A stretch of DNA of 23,509 nucleotides from a virus, in IMG/VR virus record IMGVR_UViG_3300045964_000135, positions 1 to 23,509 of that record. One strand, given 5' to 3'. The notes below the pieces were generated by a model, which saw nothing but the letters and a program-made list of their open reading frames with translations, ran no database searches and was not told the origin of the DNA. Position numbers and translations under genes: made by a program. Positions 6,885 through 13,679 of the stretch are shown here, piece after piece. Position 1 is the stretch's first letter, and the number at the start of each line of letters is the position of its first letter.

Positions 6885-8996
6885 CTAGCCCTCCGACCCA
6901 TTGCGGCTGAGCTGCTCGGCCTTGAGCGCCAGCTCCTGCTCTTTGACGCCAATCTGCCAGGCGTTATACTCGCGCTCGATCTCCAATTCCCGCGCTTTGA
7001 GGGCGTTCTGCTCGGCCTTGTCCTTGACCTGCAACTCCAGCTCATTGTTGCGCTGCGTGAGTTCTTGCAGTTGCCGCTCGGCCATGGTCGCGTACTGATT
7101 CAGCGCCTCCAGTTGCCCGCCCATCTGCTGCACCTGCTGTGTCAGCTCCTGGATCTGCTGCGCCTGCGACGGCTGGCCGCCCTCGCCCTCTTGCAGCTGG
7201 GGCGGCAACTGCTTCTGCAAGCGCTCCACCAGCGCCTTGCCGCCGGGCAGGTCCATGTTTTTGACCAGCAAATCCACCGTATTGGCCATCACCTCCGGCA
7301 GCGCTTGCGTGAGCTGCATCATCACGGCTACGGCTTCCTGCCGCTTCGTGGCGTAGCCCGGTCCGGCGCTCACCACCACGTCATACCGCCCCACGGTGAG
7401 GTCGTACAGCGTCGGCAATCCGGAGAGCGGATCGACATAGCTGGCCCCCACGATCACCTGTCTGAGGGTGTCGTCCGGGCCCAGGATGCGTAAAGCGCGG
7501 CGGCCATCGTAGAGGTGCGGGATCAGCTCCACCAGGATCTGCCCCACCCGGCGCACACTGCGGCGCAGGTTATCCAGGTAGTGGAACTGCCCGAGCTGCC
7601 CCTGGCTGCGCTGCTGGTAGACGGTGCTCGCCGCTTCGCCCGGCGGGCCCTGCTGGCCGAGCTGCGGCTGATAGATGCCGGTGGTGGTCGAGAGGTCCTG
7701 CGCCGCCAGAAGCCGTGCCTGGGCAATCGCTTGCACCGGCGGCTCCAGGGTCTGGCGCTGCGGGGGAGGGACCGCCACCCCCCCGATGGTCAGCGGTTTA
7801 TAGGGCAAATAGGCATGATTGCGCGTGTTCGCCGTGGCCCACCACTGGTCATAGCCCTCGATCTGCCCCTCGGCCAAAATAAAGGGCGCTTTCGGGGCCA
7901 GGGCAATCATTTCCGCCTCGGCTGAGGCCCACAGGTCATAGGCGTACTGCGAGTCCTTGGCGTGGCGCACCACCCCCGTGTAGTCGAGCTGCCCCTCGTC
8001 CGTGAGCCGTTCTTCGCCGGTTACCCGCACCAGCGGCAGCGACGAGCCGAGCCATCTGGTTTGCTCAATCACCTGATAGCCGCAGATTTTCGCCCAGTGC
8101 ACGATGGGGATCTGCGCCGTGCGGGTCTGCACCACAGGGGCGCCCTCGGGCAGCTGGTCCACGCGCTGCACGCTCCCATCCGCCAGTAAGGCCAGGCGGA
8201 CGCCCTCCCACTCGCGCCAGTAATACTCCGCCACCCGCACCGTATCTGGGGTAATCCAGGTGTCGCCGGTGGTTTCCCAGGCGCTTGCCTCGGGGGGTAA
8301 GCGGCCGTACTGGCTCTCGTAGACATCTTTGGCCATGACCTGCACGATAAACGCCCAGTTGGCGTCGGCGCCGGTGGGCTCGGTACTGGTGGGGTCGAGG
8401 TAGATGCTCAGGGGGTTGATGATGCGCTCGATGGTGGGCTCCTGGTCGAAGCTCAGGGGGCCGACGTAGCGCACGTTGACCCGTAGGTAGCCCAGCCCGC
8501 AGGCGGCCACGCTGTCCGCGGCGGTATCGTAGGCAATATCGGCGTTCGAGGCGTTCTGGATCTGCCGAATCAAGCCTTCGATCACCTCGGCGGTCGCGAC
8601 GTCGGCCTGGTCGTCCACCGGCTGTATCGTGATACTGGGCCGATTCTGGCGCTCTTCGTTGACCACTTGCCGGACAAACTGGGGGAGTTGATTGATGGTG
8701 AGACAGGGCCGGCCATCGGCGGTGCGCTGCGCTTCGACGGCATCGGGCCACTGCTGCCCCTGGAGGAAGGCGAGATCATCGCGCGCCTGGGCGCGCCAGG
8801 CGGCCTCGGCCTGCTCGGCGGTGCGAAAGCGGGCACGCGCCACGCGCAACAGGGCCTCCCGATCACGGGCCTGAGCGGCACGGTCTGCCGCCTCCGATCC
8901 CTGCGGGGCCTGCCCCTGGATCGGAGTCCAGAGCTTGCCCCTGGCTCGACCAGGGGGCGGGCCCGTACGGCGATACGGGGCCTCCGGTTCGGCCAT
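6885..8996 (-). CDS. Portal protein (P22 gp1-like)
   Basis: 703 residues, near the 725 of P22 gp1. The N-terminal third shows the family pattern: AARDDLAFLQGQQWP-type helix (here QARDDLAFLQGQQWPDAVEA), CLTINQLPQFVRQVVNEERQ, then NADIAYDTAADSVAACGLGY with LRVNVRY, and IERIINPLSIYLDPTSTEPT. The C-terminal 150 residues are a long Gln/Glu-rich coiled coil (QIQELTQQVQQMGGQLEALN, AEQNALKARELEIEREYNAW), fitting the helical barrel of P22 portals. The dodecamer forms the DNA channel and docks the terminase. The ATG follows the upstream stop by a few bases, with GGAGGAG upstream. It is flanked by terminase-side genes upstream and scaffold downstream, as in P22. Confidence 0.92.
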   Translation of the reverse strand: MAEPEAPYRRTGPPPGRARGKLWTPIQGQAPQGSEAADRAAQARDREALLRVARARFRTAEQAEAAWRAQARDDLAFLQGQQWPDAVEAQRTADGRPCLTINQLPQFVRQVVNEERQNRPSITIQPVDDQADVATAEVIEGLIRQIQNASNADIAYDTAADSVAACGLGYLRVNVRYVGPLSFDQEPTIERIINPLSIYLDPTSTEPTGADANWAFIVQVMAKDVYESQYGRLPPEASAWETTGDTWITPDTVRVAEYYWREWEGVRLALLADGSVQRVDQLPEGAPVVQTRTAQIPIVHWAKICGYQVIEQTRWLGSSLPLVRVTGEERLTDEGQLDYTGVVRHAKDSQYAYDLWASAEAEMIALAPKAPFILAEGQIEGYDQWWATANTRNHAYLPYKPLTIGGVAVPPPQRQTLEPPVQAIAQARLLAAQDLSTTTGIYQPQLGQQGPPGEAASTVYQQRSQGQLGQFHYLDNLRRSVRRVGQILVELIPHLYDGRRALRILGPDDTLRQVIVGASYVDPLSGLPTLYDLTVGRYDVVVSAGPGYATKRQEAVAVMMQLTQALPEVMANTVDLLVKNMDLPGGKALVERLQKQLPPQLQEGEGGQPSQAQQIQELTQQVQQMGGQLEALNQYATMAERQLQELTQRNNELELQVKDKAEQNALKARELEIEREYNAWQIGVKEQELALKAEQLSRNGSEG

Positions 8997-8999
8997 GGG

Positions 9000-9329
9000 C
9001 TACAGCTCCTCCGGCGCGGGCGGCGCCGTGGCGGTCTGCTGGGCCTGGCCGGCTGCCGTCACCACGTCCTGCGTCAGTTGCTGCGTCTGCCGCCGCAACA
9101 GGCCACTGAGCACGGCCGGCATGGTGTCGAGGGCCAGGATGGCGTGTCCATAGGCATCCTGCACCGCGTGGTCATTGCTCCAGCGTGCCTGGAAGGCGCG
9201 CAGGCTCTCAGCGGCCTGGGCGCAGAATTTTGCCTCGCCACTGACGTCCTGATCGAGCTGGGCAAGCGTCTCCATAAGGACGGGATCGGCCACAATCAAG
9301 GGCGCGGGGGGTGTCGCGGTCGTGTCCAT
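9000..9329 (-). CDS. Hypothetical protein upstream of portal
   Basis: 109 residues, mostly helical: Pro/Ala-rich ends around a core VLMETLAQLDQDVSGEAKFC and LRAFQARWSNDHAVQDAYGH. No family recognised. The ATG shares one base with the upstream stop (TAATG), and the gene ends just before the portal start, so it is translationally coupled on both sides. The position between terminase and portal suggests a packaging or portal-assembly helper, but nothing in the sequence shows this. Confidence 0.7.
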   Translation of the reverse strand: MDTTATPPAPLIVADPVLMETLAQLDQDVSGEAKFCAQAAESLRAFQARWSNDHAVQDAYGHAILALDTMPAVLSGLLRRQTQQLTQDVVTAAGQAQQTATAPPAPEEL

Positions 9330-9511
9330 TACTTTTTGCCTTTCTTCGGGCGGGAGAGTCCCGCTTCACTGAGGCCGATCGCCATGGCCTGTTTCGGGTT
9401 GGTCACTTTCTGACCACTGGAGGAGCGGAGATCCCCCGCCTTGAACTCGCTCATGACGGTCTCCACTTTGCGCTGCTTGCCGGCTTTGGTGCGTGGAACG
9501 GTCCTGGCCAT
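9329..9511 (-). CDS. Small basic protein, DUF6496-like
   Basis: 60 residues from MARTVPRTKAGKQRKVETVM. The core MSEFKAGDLRSSSGQKVTNP then KQAMAIGLSEAG closely fits the DUF6496 pattern (K-x-V-M-x-E-F-K-x-G-x-L-x-S-S-S-G-x-x-V-x-N-x-x-Q-A-x-A-I-A), whose function is unknown. It is very basic and could bind nucleic acid. The ATG at 9511 has GGAGG 8 nt upstream; a longer in-frame start extends into the gap after the terminase with no family match. Ends in a TAATG coupling to the next gene. Confidence 0.78.
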   Translation of the reverse strand: MARTVPRTKAGKQRKVETVMSEFKAGDLRSSSGQKVTNPKQAMAIGLSEAGLSRPKKGKK

Positions 9512-9616
9512 GGAGAGATCCTCCTGCTGGGGGGGGGAGAGGCTGCCGGGCACCCGGAGGAACTGCGCTGGGTTCCCGAGATGGTCAGAGTGACGTCGCA
9601 GCGCCCGGCTGCTGCG

Positions 9617-9645
9617 AGGGTACAACGGGCCAGCAGGGGTGTCAA
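9617..9645 (-). promoter_or_regulatory. Possible promoter after the terminase gene
   Basis: Minus strand: perfect -35 TTGACA (9640-9645), 17-bp spacer, weak -10 TACCCT (9617-9622, 3 of 6). The rest of the 141-bp gap between the large terminase and the DUF6496-like gene shows no ORF. Similar in layout to the stronger promoter at 6692-6720. Confidence 0.4.
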
Positions 9646-9652
9646 GCGGCCC

Positions 9653-11137
9653 CTAGCCCGTAAAGGTCGACCGCCATCCCCCACCCCCCCGGCCGGCGGT
9701 CACGACCAGCGGCGCATCCGGCGTGCGGGCCACGGGCACGGCGCGCGCCACGTCCAGGCCCGACACGAGGAGGTAGCGGGTGCCATCCATCAGGTGGTCG
9801 TCTGTTTTCACGATCCGGCCCTTGGCATCGCGCCTATACAACCGGGCTTCCTTGCGCCAGTTGCTCAGGGGCTCAAATACCTTCAACCGGCCTTGCGTGA
9901 GGCGCTCCAGCACCTGATAAATCCCGGCTTCGACCGCATTGACCGCCACGGAAAGATGCAGCCCGAGATCCTGATACGTCTCCAGCAGCACCACCCCATC
10001 ACCCTGGCTCCGGCCCCGCGCCGCCGGATCAATGACGCCGGGGATCCAGTCACCCGGCGCTTTACAGGCGGCGGCATGCACCGACGGCTCGGCTTCGCCG
10101 CGGGAGTGCTCGTGGTACAGATACCAGGTATCCGCCTCGGCATCGTAGGCGCCCCACACGGCAGCGGTGCGGTTCCAGCCCACATCGAGCGCATAGGCGC
10201 GCTTCCAGTGCTTCGGCAGGGCGAACGGCTCCACCAGATAGGCCGATTCCTCCACGGGATAGATGACCCCGGCGCCAAGCACCGGGATGCCGCGCGTGCG
10301 GGCGTCGCGCTGGTAGGCCGGGATGGCGGCCAGCATCTCGGCTTTGGTGGCGGCGTCGAGATGCGGCACATCGTCCCAGGTAGCATTGCCGATCCACTTG
10401 GCGCCCTGGCTCGGCTGCGCCGGGATCTCGCCGTCCGGCAAGAAGTGCAGGACCGTCTCGCTCAACCCCTCCAACGGCGTGAAGGTGGTGAGCACCAGGC
10501 CGTTGCCCGTGCCCGTGCCGGTGGTATCCATGGTGCGCAAGACACACTCGGTATGGATGTCCAGCGGCGGTTCCTCGTCTTCCAGGATCACATGCTGGAA
10601 GGTGCCTTCAAAGGCGGTCCGCCCTTGCTCGTAATATTTGAGGGTGAGGAGCGAGTGTCCGCCGCTGGCGTGGAGGATGGTCACGCTGTCGATCAGATCG
10701 GCCACACTGCTGGCCGCCTTGGTGGGCGGGCGCACAAAGGTGTCGAGGGGCAGCACGCCGGTGCCCCACTGCCCGACCGGCCCGAACAGTTCTTCCTGGA
10801 CGATCTCTTTGACTTTTTTGCTCGTGGTCCCTGCAGCCCAGGCACGAATAGGCCCCGGAAAGCGCCGCCCAGCCCACCAGGCCGGGTACTGGCCGGTGAG
10901 ATGCACCGCCAGCTCGTAGCAGGCGGCGCGCGTCTTGCCGACCCGGTTGGCGGCGATAAAGAGGCGTTCGCGGTGGGTGGCGCCGGCAGCGAAGAAGGCC
11001 AGGTGTTGCGGATAGTAATGGCGCGCAAAGCGCCCGGTGGCGGGAAAGCGCGTGAGGATCTGGTGCGTGCGCTGATAGGCGTCCTCGGCTTCAAGCAGCG
11101 CCACCAGTTCCAGTTCCTCAGCCAGCGTCAGGGCCAT
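9653..11137 (-). CDS. terL: Terminase large subunit
   Basis: 494 residues from MALTLAEELELVALLEAEDA. ATPase: P-loop IAANRVGKT (about 61-69), Walker B VILEDEE (183-189), and a coupling-type motif LVLTTFTPLEG (about 214-224). The nuclease domain is RNase H-like with acidic residues in ALDVGW (D318), GVIDPAARG (D370) and DDHLMDGTRY (D451). The P-loop has Ala where the classical motif has Gly, as is usual in this branch of phage terminases. It translocates and cuts DNA at the portal. The start at 11137 overlaps the upstream gene by 20 nt; an in-frame ATG 21 codons earlier would overlap more and adds a Arg-rich tail unlike the family. Little Shine-Dalgarno is visible, suggesting coupling. Confidence 0.93.
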   Translation of the reverse strand: MALTLAEELELVALLEAEDAYQRTHQILTRFPATGRFARHYYPQHLAFFAAGATHRERLFIAANRVGKTRAACYELAVHLTGQYPAWWAGRRFPGPIRAWAAGTTSKKVKEIVQEELFGPVGQWGTGVLPLDTFVRPPTKAASSVADLIDSVTILHASGGHSLLTLKYYEQGRTAFEGTFQHVILEDEEPPLDIHTECVLRTMDTTGTGTGNGLVLTTFTPLEGLSETVLHFLPDGEIPAQPSQGAKWIGNATWDDVPHLDAATKAEMLAAIPAYQRDARTRGIPVLGAGVIYPVEESAYLVEPFALPKHWKRAYALDVGWNRTAAVWGAYDAEADTWYLYHEHSRGEAEPSVHAAACKAPGDWIPGVIDPAARGRSQGDGVVLLETYQDLGLHLSVAVNAVEAGIYQVLERLTQGRLKVFEPLSNWRKEARLYRRDAKGRIVKTDDHLMDGTRYLLVSGLDVARAVPVARTPDAPLVVTAGRGGGGWRSTFTG

Positions 11138-11489
11138 CGTGGCCGTTCTCGCCCCGTTTCGCCAGGAGCGCGGCAATGCGCGCCTGGCGCAGGGTGGCAT
11201 CGGTGAGGACGAGCGGCTTGTCCGGATCGCCGCTCAGTTCCACGGCTTTCAGTTTGGGGAGCATGCGGTCAAATAACGCACTGGCCGCCGTCAGGCGGTC
11301 GGCCGTGCTGCTCGTCGGGCTCGTCATGATCGTCGTGAACAGGCGCACCGGATGCGCCATCGCATCGCCCGCGGCCTGGCTCTCCACATAGTCCCAGAGG
11401 GCTTCGCGGGTGCGCACGCTGCATTTATTCGGGGTGCCTTTGGTGCGGCCGCCGGTTTTGGGCGTGCCCGGCTTTCGTCCACGCGGCAT
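11118..11489 (-). CDS. Putative terminase small subunit / DNA-binding protein
   Basis: 123 residues. The N-terminus MPRGRKPGTPKTGGRTKGTP-NK is the 'GGR.KGTPNK' basic start typical of small phage proteins directly upstream of terL. A helical middle (REALWDYVESQAA ... DRLTAASALFDRMLPKLKAV) and a C-terminal ELSGDPDKP follow. In P22 the small terminase recognises pac and stimulates the large subunit. Assignment rests on position and this N-terminal pattern, so moderate confidence. No clear ribosome site precedes the ATG; upstream, the short direct repeat GTAGAAAA-CA-GTAGAAAA immediately abuts it. Confidence 0.6.
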   Translation of the reverse strand: MPRGRKPGTPKTGGRTKGTPNKCSVRTREALWDYVESQAAGDAMAHPVRLFTTIMTSPTSSTADRLTAASALFDRMLPKLKAVELSGDPDKPLVLTDATLRQARIAALLAKRGENGHDGPDAG

Positions 11490-11561
11490 AATTTTCTACT
11501 GTTTTCTACTTTAGAGAGTGCGGACGCCTGCCCGCAAGCCTAGCCCACCGCCGCCGCGGCG

Positions 11562-11786
11562 TCAAGCCGGCTCCTTCTTCGCCCGCCGTACATCGGTCTC
11601 GATCAGCCGCAGCACCTGGCCTTGCATGGAGCGGTGCTGCTCACGGGCACGCTCCTCCAGCGCGGTATAGACCTCCTCCGGCAACCATACGTTTAACCGC
11701 CGTCCCACCGGGCGGCGTGGCCGGCGCCGGCGGATGAGTCTGTTGATAGTCAATGAGTTATCTGGAGTTACAGTTAAGATGTGCAT
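11562..11786 (-). CDS. Ribbon-helix-helix (Arc/CopG-type) DNA-binding protein
   Basis: 74 residues. An Arg-rich N-terminal arm (INRLIRRRRPRRPVGRR) leads into RLNVWLPEEVYTALEERARE then QHRSMQGQVLRLIETDVRR, the beta strand plus two helices of an Arc/FitA-type ribbon-helix-helix. Such dimers bind palindromic operators and often repress their own promoter. It is the first gene of the leftward late block, 72 bp ahead of the terminase gene. A near-palindrome at 11804-11820 just upstream of the start is a natural operator. The start is uncertain (no strong Shine-Dalgarno). No toxin partner is visible beside it, so a late-gene regulator is preferred over an antitoxin. Confidence 0.75.
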   Translation of the reverse strand: MHILTVTPDNSLTINRLIRRRRPRRPVGRRLNVWLPEEVYTALEERAREQHRSMQGQVLRLIETDVRRAKKEPA

Positions 11787-11803
11787 GGATGATATCTCGG
11801 CAC

Positions 11804-11844
11804 TATACGAGACCTCTATATATTTTTAACTCTAGCAATATCAA
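11804..11844 (-). promoter_or_regulatory. Promoter and dyad operator upstream of the ribbon-helix-helix gene
   Basis: Minus strand: -35 TTGATA (11839-11844), 16-bp spacer, -10 TATATA (11817-11822). Overlapping it is an imperfect dyad at 11804-11820 (TATA, GAG, two-base centre, CTC, TATA, with one extra base). The region is markedly AT-rich. It is the probable late-operon promoter with autoregulation. Confidence 0.45.
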
Positions 11845-11859
11845 GACGCTTCATGCTTA

Positions 11860-12305
11860 TGACACTCCCCACGGCTCAAGCCGGGGGTTTCTTGGAAAGC
11901 GCAATGGAAACTCCTTCCAAGCGACAGACTTCCATCCGTGACAGAAGTCTGGCAGGTGTCCGCTGCAACGACGCATACTCCGCTTCCTCCCGAAGGAGGA
12001 GCCGGTCTACGATACGTGCGAGAGTTCGTCGCACCCCGGCCTACCGGGATATCGGACAGTTCCTCTTTTACGCCGGGGACTGCTTCCTCCCGGCAACCGC
12101 CTCTAGGAAAGAGCATGCAATCCCGTCCCCGTTTGGCAGTCGGACGAGGTTGCTCCCCGGATCTGCCGGGGTTCATACAAAAAGTGTATCCAATGCTTTC
12201 AAGCACTTGCCACAGAAAGTATGGTCGAAATCTGTGGCCCTTGCAGGGCCAGTGCTGCTTGACCCCACATCGCAAGCAGGGGGTTTGCGCAGCACATGCG
12301 ATCAC
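11860..12305 (-). mobile_element. IS200/IS605-like end without transposase; structured, omega-RNA-like segment
   Basis: On the minus strand the element ends in a hairpin (CCCCCGGCTTGAGCCGTGGGG, then AGTGTCA) typical of the right end of IS200/IS605-family elements carrying TnpB-type nucleases. Hairpins cover most of it: 11891-11897/11915-11921, 11925-11932/11944-11951 (8 bp), 11985-11990/11995-12000 (closing a UUCG tetraloop), 12210-12216/12231-12237 and 12235-12241/12245-12251 (7 bp each). One frame reads LPNGDGIACSFLEAVAGRKQ before a stop, faintly like a TnpB C-terminal tail. No intact tnpA, tnpB or iscB is present. It interrupts the GIY-YIG gene at its left (upstream) boundary, which is approximate. 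Alternatives are an IscB-type (HEARO) RNA or an unrelated structured RNA. Confidence 0.5.
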
Positions 12306-12431
12306 CTTTCGTGGGGAGGCATGCTGTAACGCAGCAAGACGCACAGCAACGGGCCTCTTGGTATAACCGATTTTGAGAGAGCTGGGACCAACCGCCTGAA
12401 TGGCATAGATATAGCCTGCGTCACGCGGCAT
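12300..12431 (-). pseudogene. GIY-YIG (MUG113/T5orf172-type) protein, truncated by insertion
   Basis: The ATG at 12431 begins MPRDAGYIYAIQAVG, then LKIGYTKRPVAVRLAALQHA: the GYIY and KIGYT strands and the Arg-containing helix of a MUG113/T5orf172 GIY-YIG fold. Homology fades near 12305, where the structured IS-like segment begins; the reading frame continues through it only as non-homologous sequence. The fold's later catalytic residues are missing, so it is most likely inactive. Its start overlaps the end of the XRE repressor gene by 11 nt, so the two were once co-translated. Repressor plus GIY-YIG pairs are known in phage immunity regions. Confidence 0.7.
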
Positions 12432-12678
12432 GTTCGTGTTCTTCCTCCTCGTCGTCTGGTTCATCGCCAAGCAAGAGGTACTGCACACTGACACCAAGCG
12501 TTCTGGCCAGGTCTGGAACGTTTTCGACATACATGGAGCGGCGCCCGCGTTCGATCATCGAGAGATTGGTATAGCTCATTCCGGCGCATTCCGCGCATGC
12601 CTTCAACGTCAACCCCTTGAGAATGCGCGCGGCACGAACCCGACGGCCAAAGTGTTGCAGAAACTTTGCTCGTGTCAT
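12421..12678 (-). CDS. XRE-family repressor (first switch)
   Basis: 85 residues from MTRAKFLQHFGRRVRAARIL. HTH_3 fold at residues about 10-65: KGLTLKACAECAGMSYTNLS, MIERGRRSMYVENVPDLART, LGVSVQYLLLGD, followed by an acidic tail (DEPDDEEEEHEHAA). The ATG at 12678 has a perfect AGGAGGT at 5 nt; the longer in-frame start lies inside the operator region. It faces away from the rightward promoter at 12766-12794, and a perfect 16-bp inverted operator pair lies between them, so it very likely represses that promoter and its own. Its own -10 has no matching -35, a lambda PRM-like arrangement. Confidence 0.85.
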   Translation of the reverse strand: MTRAKFLQHFGRRVRAARILKGLTLKACAECAGMSYTNLSMIERGRRSMYVENVPDLARTLGVSVQYLLLGDEPDDEEEEHEHAA

Positions 12679-12693
12679 AGATACCTCCTGCCG

Positions 12694-12797
12694 TATAATA
12701 TACATCATCATATAAAATTGTGGGGTATTTTTTAGAAAAAATTCTCGACTAGTGCATTTTACCACTTGACGGTATTTATTCGATGATGTATATTATA
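12694..12797. promoter_or_regulatory. Paired 16-bp inverted operators of the first switch
   Basis: TATAATATACATCATC at 12694-12709 is repeated as a perfect inverse (GATGATGTATATTATA) at 12782-12797, 72 bp apart. Each copy overlaps a -10 element, one per direction. The interval is AT-rich. Two identical operators at this distance could allow repressor-mediated looping. Confidence 0.75.
12766..12794 (+). promoter_or_regulatory. Rightward promoter of the small-gene operon
   Basis: -35 TTGACG (12766-12771, 5 of 6), 17-bp spacer, -10 TATATT (12789-12794, 5 of 6). The -10 lies inside the right operator copy, so repressor binding should block it. Predicted start near 12801. Confidence 0.75.
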
Positions 12798-12798
12798 G

Positions 12799-13041
12799 TT
12801 ATAACACGGCAGCGACGAGGGGAGCAGAAGGTAGGCGCTCCCGAGAAACCTCCAGCCAAAGTCGCTCCCCAGCCCCGGCGAGAGCAAGACCTAAACCGGG
12901 TGGAAGAGAGCAGGTAAGCCGCGACGACCAGGCGAGCGGCACAGGGGGATACGAAGAGCTACGGTCCCCCACGCAGTGGAGTGTGTCGCCGTGGAAGGCA
13001 CGGCCTGAGGAGCAACGCGAAACACACGAGGAGACGCGACG
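12799..13041 (+). other. 243-nt untranslated leader with competing hairpins
   Basis: No supported gene. GGGGAGC (12819-12825) can pair with GCTCCC at 12837-12842 or with GCTCCCC at 12864-12870, while AGCGAC (12811-12816) can pair with GTCGCT (12861-12866), which shares bases with the second option. The folds are mutually exclusive. The leader ends in GAGGAGACGCGACG just ahead of the first gene. Confidence 0.5.
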
Positions 13042-13401
13042 ATGAGAACACTGGAACAGATCACCACAGACCTGACCGCCCTGAAAGCCACCGCCCGCCG
13101 CTACGATGCTGGACTCAACGAGGGCGGCGAGGGCTTTACCCCCCACGCTGACGCCATCCGCCGCCTGGAGCGCGAGTATGACGCGGTCGCGGAAGCCACC
13201 GCTGCGGCACGGATGGCGGCCATCCAGCAGGCGGAAGACGCCGAATGGACGCACGAAGTAACCATGGCGCGGCGGGCGGCGTGGAACGCCTGGGTCCAGA
13301 GCCAGGGGACCGTCACGCCGGCGCAGCTCGCGGCGCAGATCAAGCGCCAGGGCTGGCGGATCGAGGCCCTTAAAGCCGCCATCGTGCGGCACGGATTGTA
13401 G
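13042..13401 (+). CDS. Hypothetical helical protein, first gene of small-gene operon
   Basis: 119 residues, almost entirely helical: MRTLEQITTDLTALKATARR, IRRLEREYDAVAEATAAARM, WTHEVTMARRAAWNAWVQSQ, and a C-terminal TVTPAQLAAQIKRQGWRIEA-LKAAI that could be a small winged-helix or coiled-coil end. No family recognised. The start has GAGGAG at 8 nt inside the recurring leader module. It is the first gene after the repressible promoter, so it should be the earliest and most abundant product of this operon. Confidence 0.7.
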   Translation: MRTLEQITTDLTALKATARRYDAGLNEGGEGFTPHADAIRRLEREYDAVAEATAAARMAAIQQAEDAEWTHEVTMARRAAWNAWVQSQGTVTPAQLAAQIKRQGWRIEALKAAIVRHGL

Positions 13402-13412
13402 GAGACGCGACG

Positions 13413-13589
13413 ATGACCCCCGACGACGTAGAAGCCCTGCTCCAGAGCCTGGCCCGCACCATGGAGCATCAACGCAGCATCAACGACGATTTACGGGCGA
13501 TAGCGGCCAACCATGAGGGGAGGATGCGGTATGCGGAAGAAACCCTCCGCCTCGTGAAAGACATTCTCGAACGCTTCAACGGGCGCTAA
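13413..13589 (+). CDS. Small hypothetical protein
   Basis: 58 residues: MTPDDVEALLQSLARTMEHQ, RSINDDLRAIAANHEGRMRY, AEETLRLVKDILERFNGR. It is one continuous amphipathic helix-like sequence, possibly a coiled-coil dimer. Its ATG lies 11 nt after the previous stop and uses the same GGAGACGCGACGATGA initiation module. No family recognised; translation signal and operon position support it. Confidence 0.65.
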   Translation: MTPDDVEALLQSLARTMEHQRSINDDLRAIAANHEGRMRYAEETLRLVKDILERFNGR

Positions 13590-13605
13590 GCCCAGACGCA
13601 GCAAC

Positions 13606-13667
13606 GCCCTTGCGAGCCTGCCTGGAAAACATACTCGCAAGGGCATCAGTCAAGTCCCACATGTGGG
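13606..13667 (+). promoter_or_regulatory. Two hairpins preceding the SWIM gene
   Basis: Perfect 11-bp inverted repeat GCCCTTGCGAG (13606-13616) and CTCGCAAGGGC (13634-13644), then the perfect palindrome CCCACATGTGGG (13656-13667) directly against the AGGAG of the next gene. No U-run follows, so control of mRNA stability or ribosome access is more likely than termination. Confidence 0.6.
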
Positions 13668-13679
13668 CAGGAGATGACG

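Noticed and set aside
9311-11206. A 631-codon open frame on the plus strand
   Set aside because: It lies antisense to the terminase genes, shows no domain pattern and a composition typical of GC-rich shadow frames; the minus-strand frame has clear Walker and nuclease motifs.
11562-11786. Toxin-antitoxin pair
   Set aside because: The ribbon-helix-helix protein is antitoxin-like, but no toxin gene is adjacent; the neighbours are terS and an inactivated GIY-YIG gene.
11938-12366. Plus-strand open frame of 142 codons
   Set aside because: It reads the hairpin-dense block with no homology-like pattern and no ribosome site.
11841-12530. A 229-codon minus-strand gene across the GIY-YIG start and the hairpin-rich block
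   Set aside because: Only the first 43 or so residues after MPRD look like a family; the rest is translated structured element and ends in a right-end hairpin.
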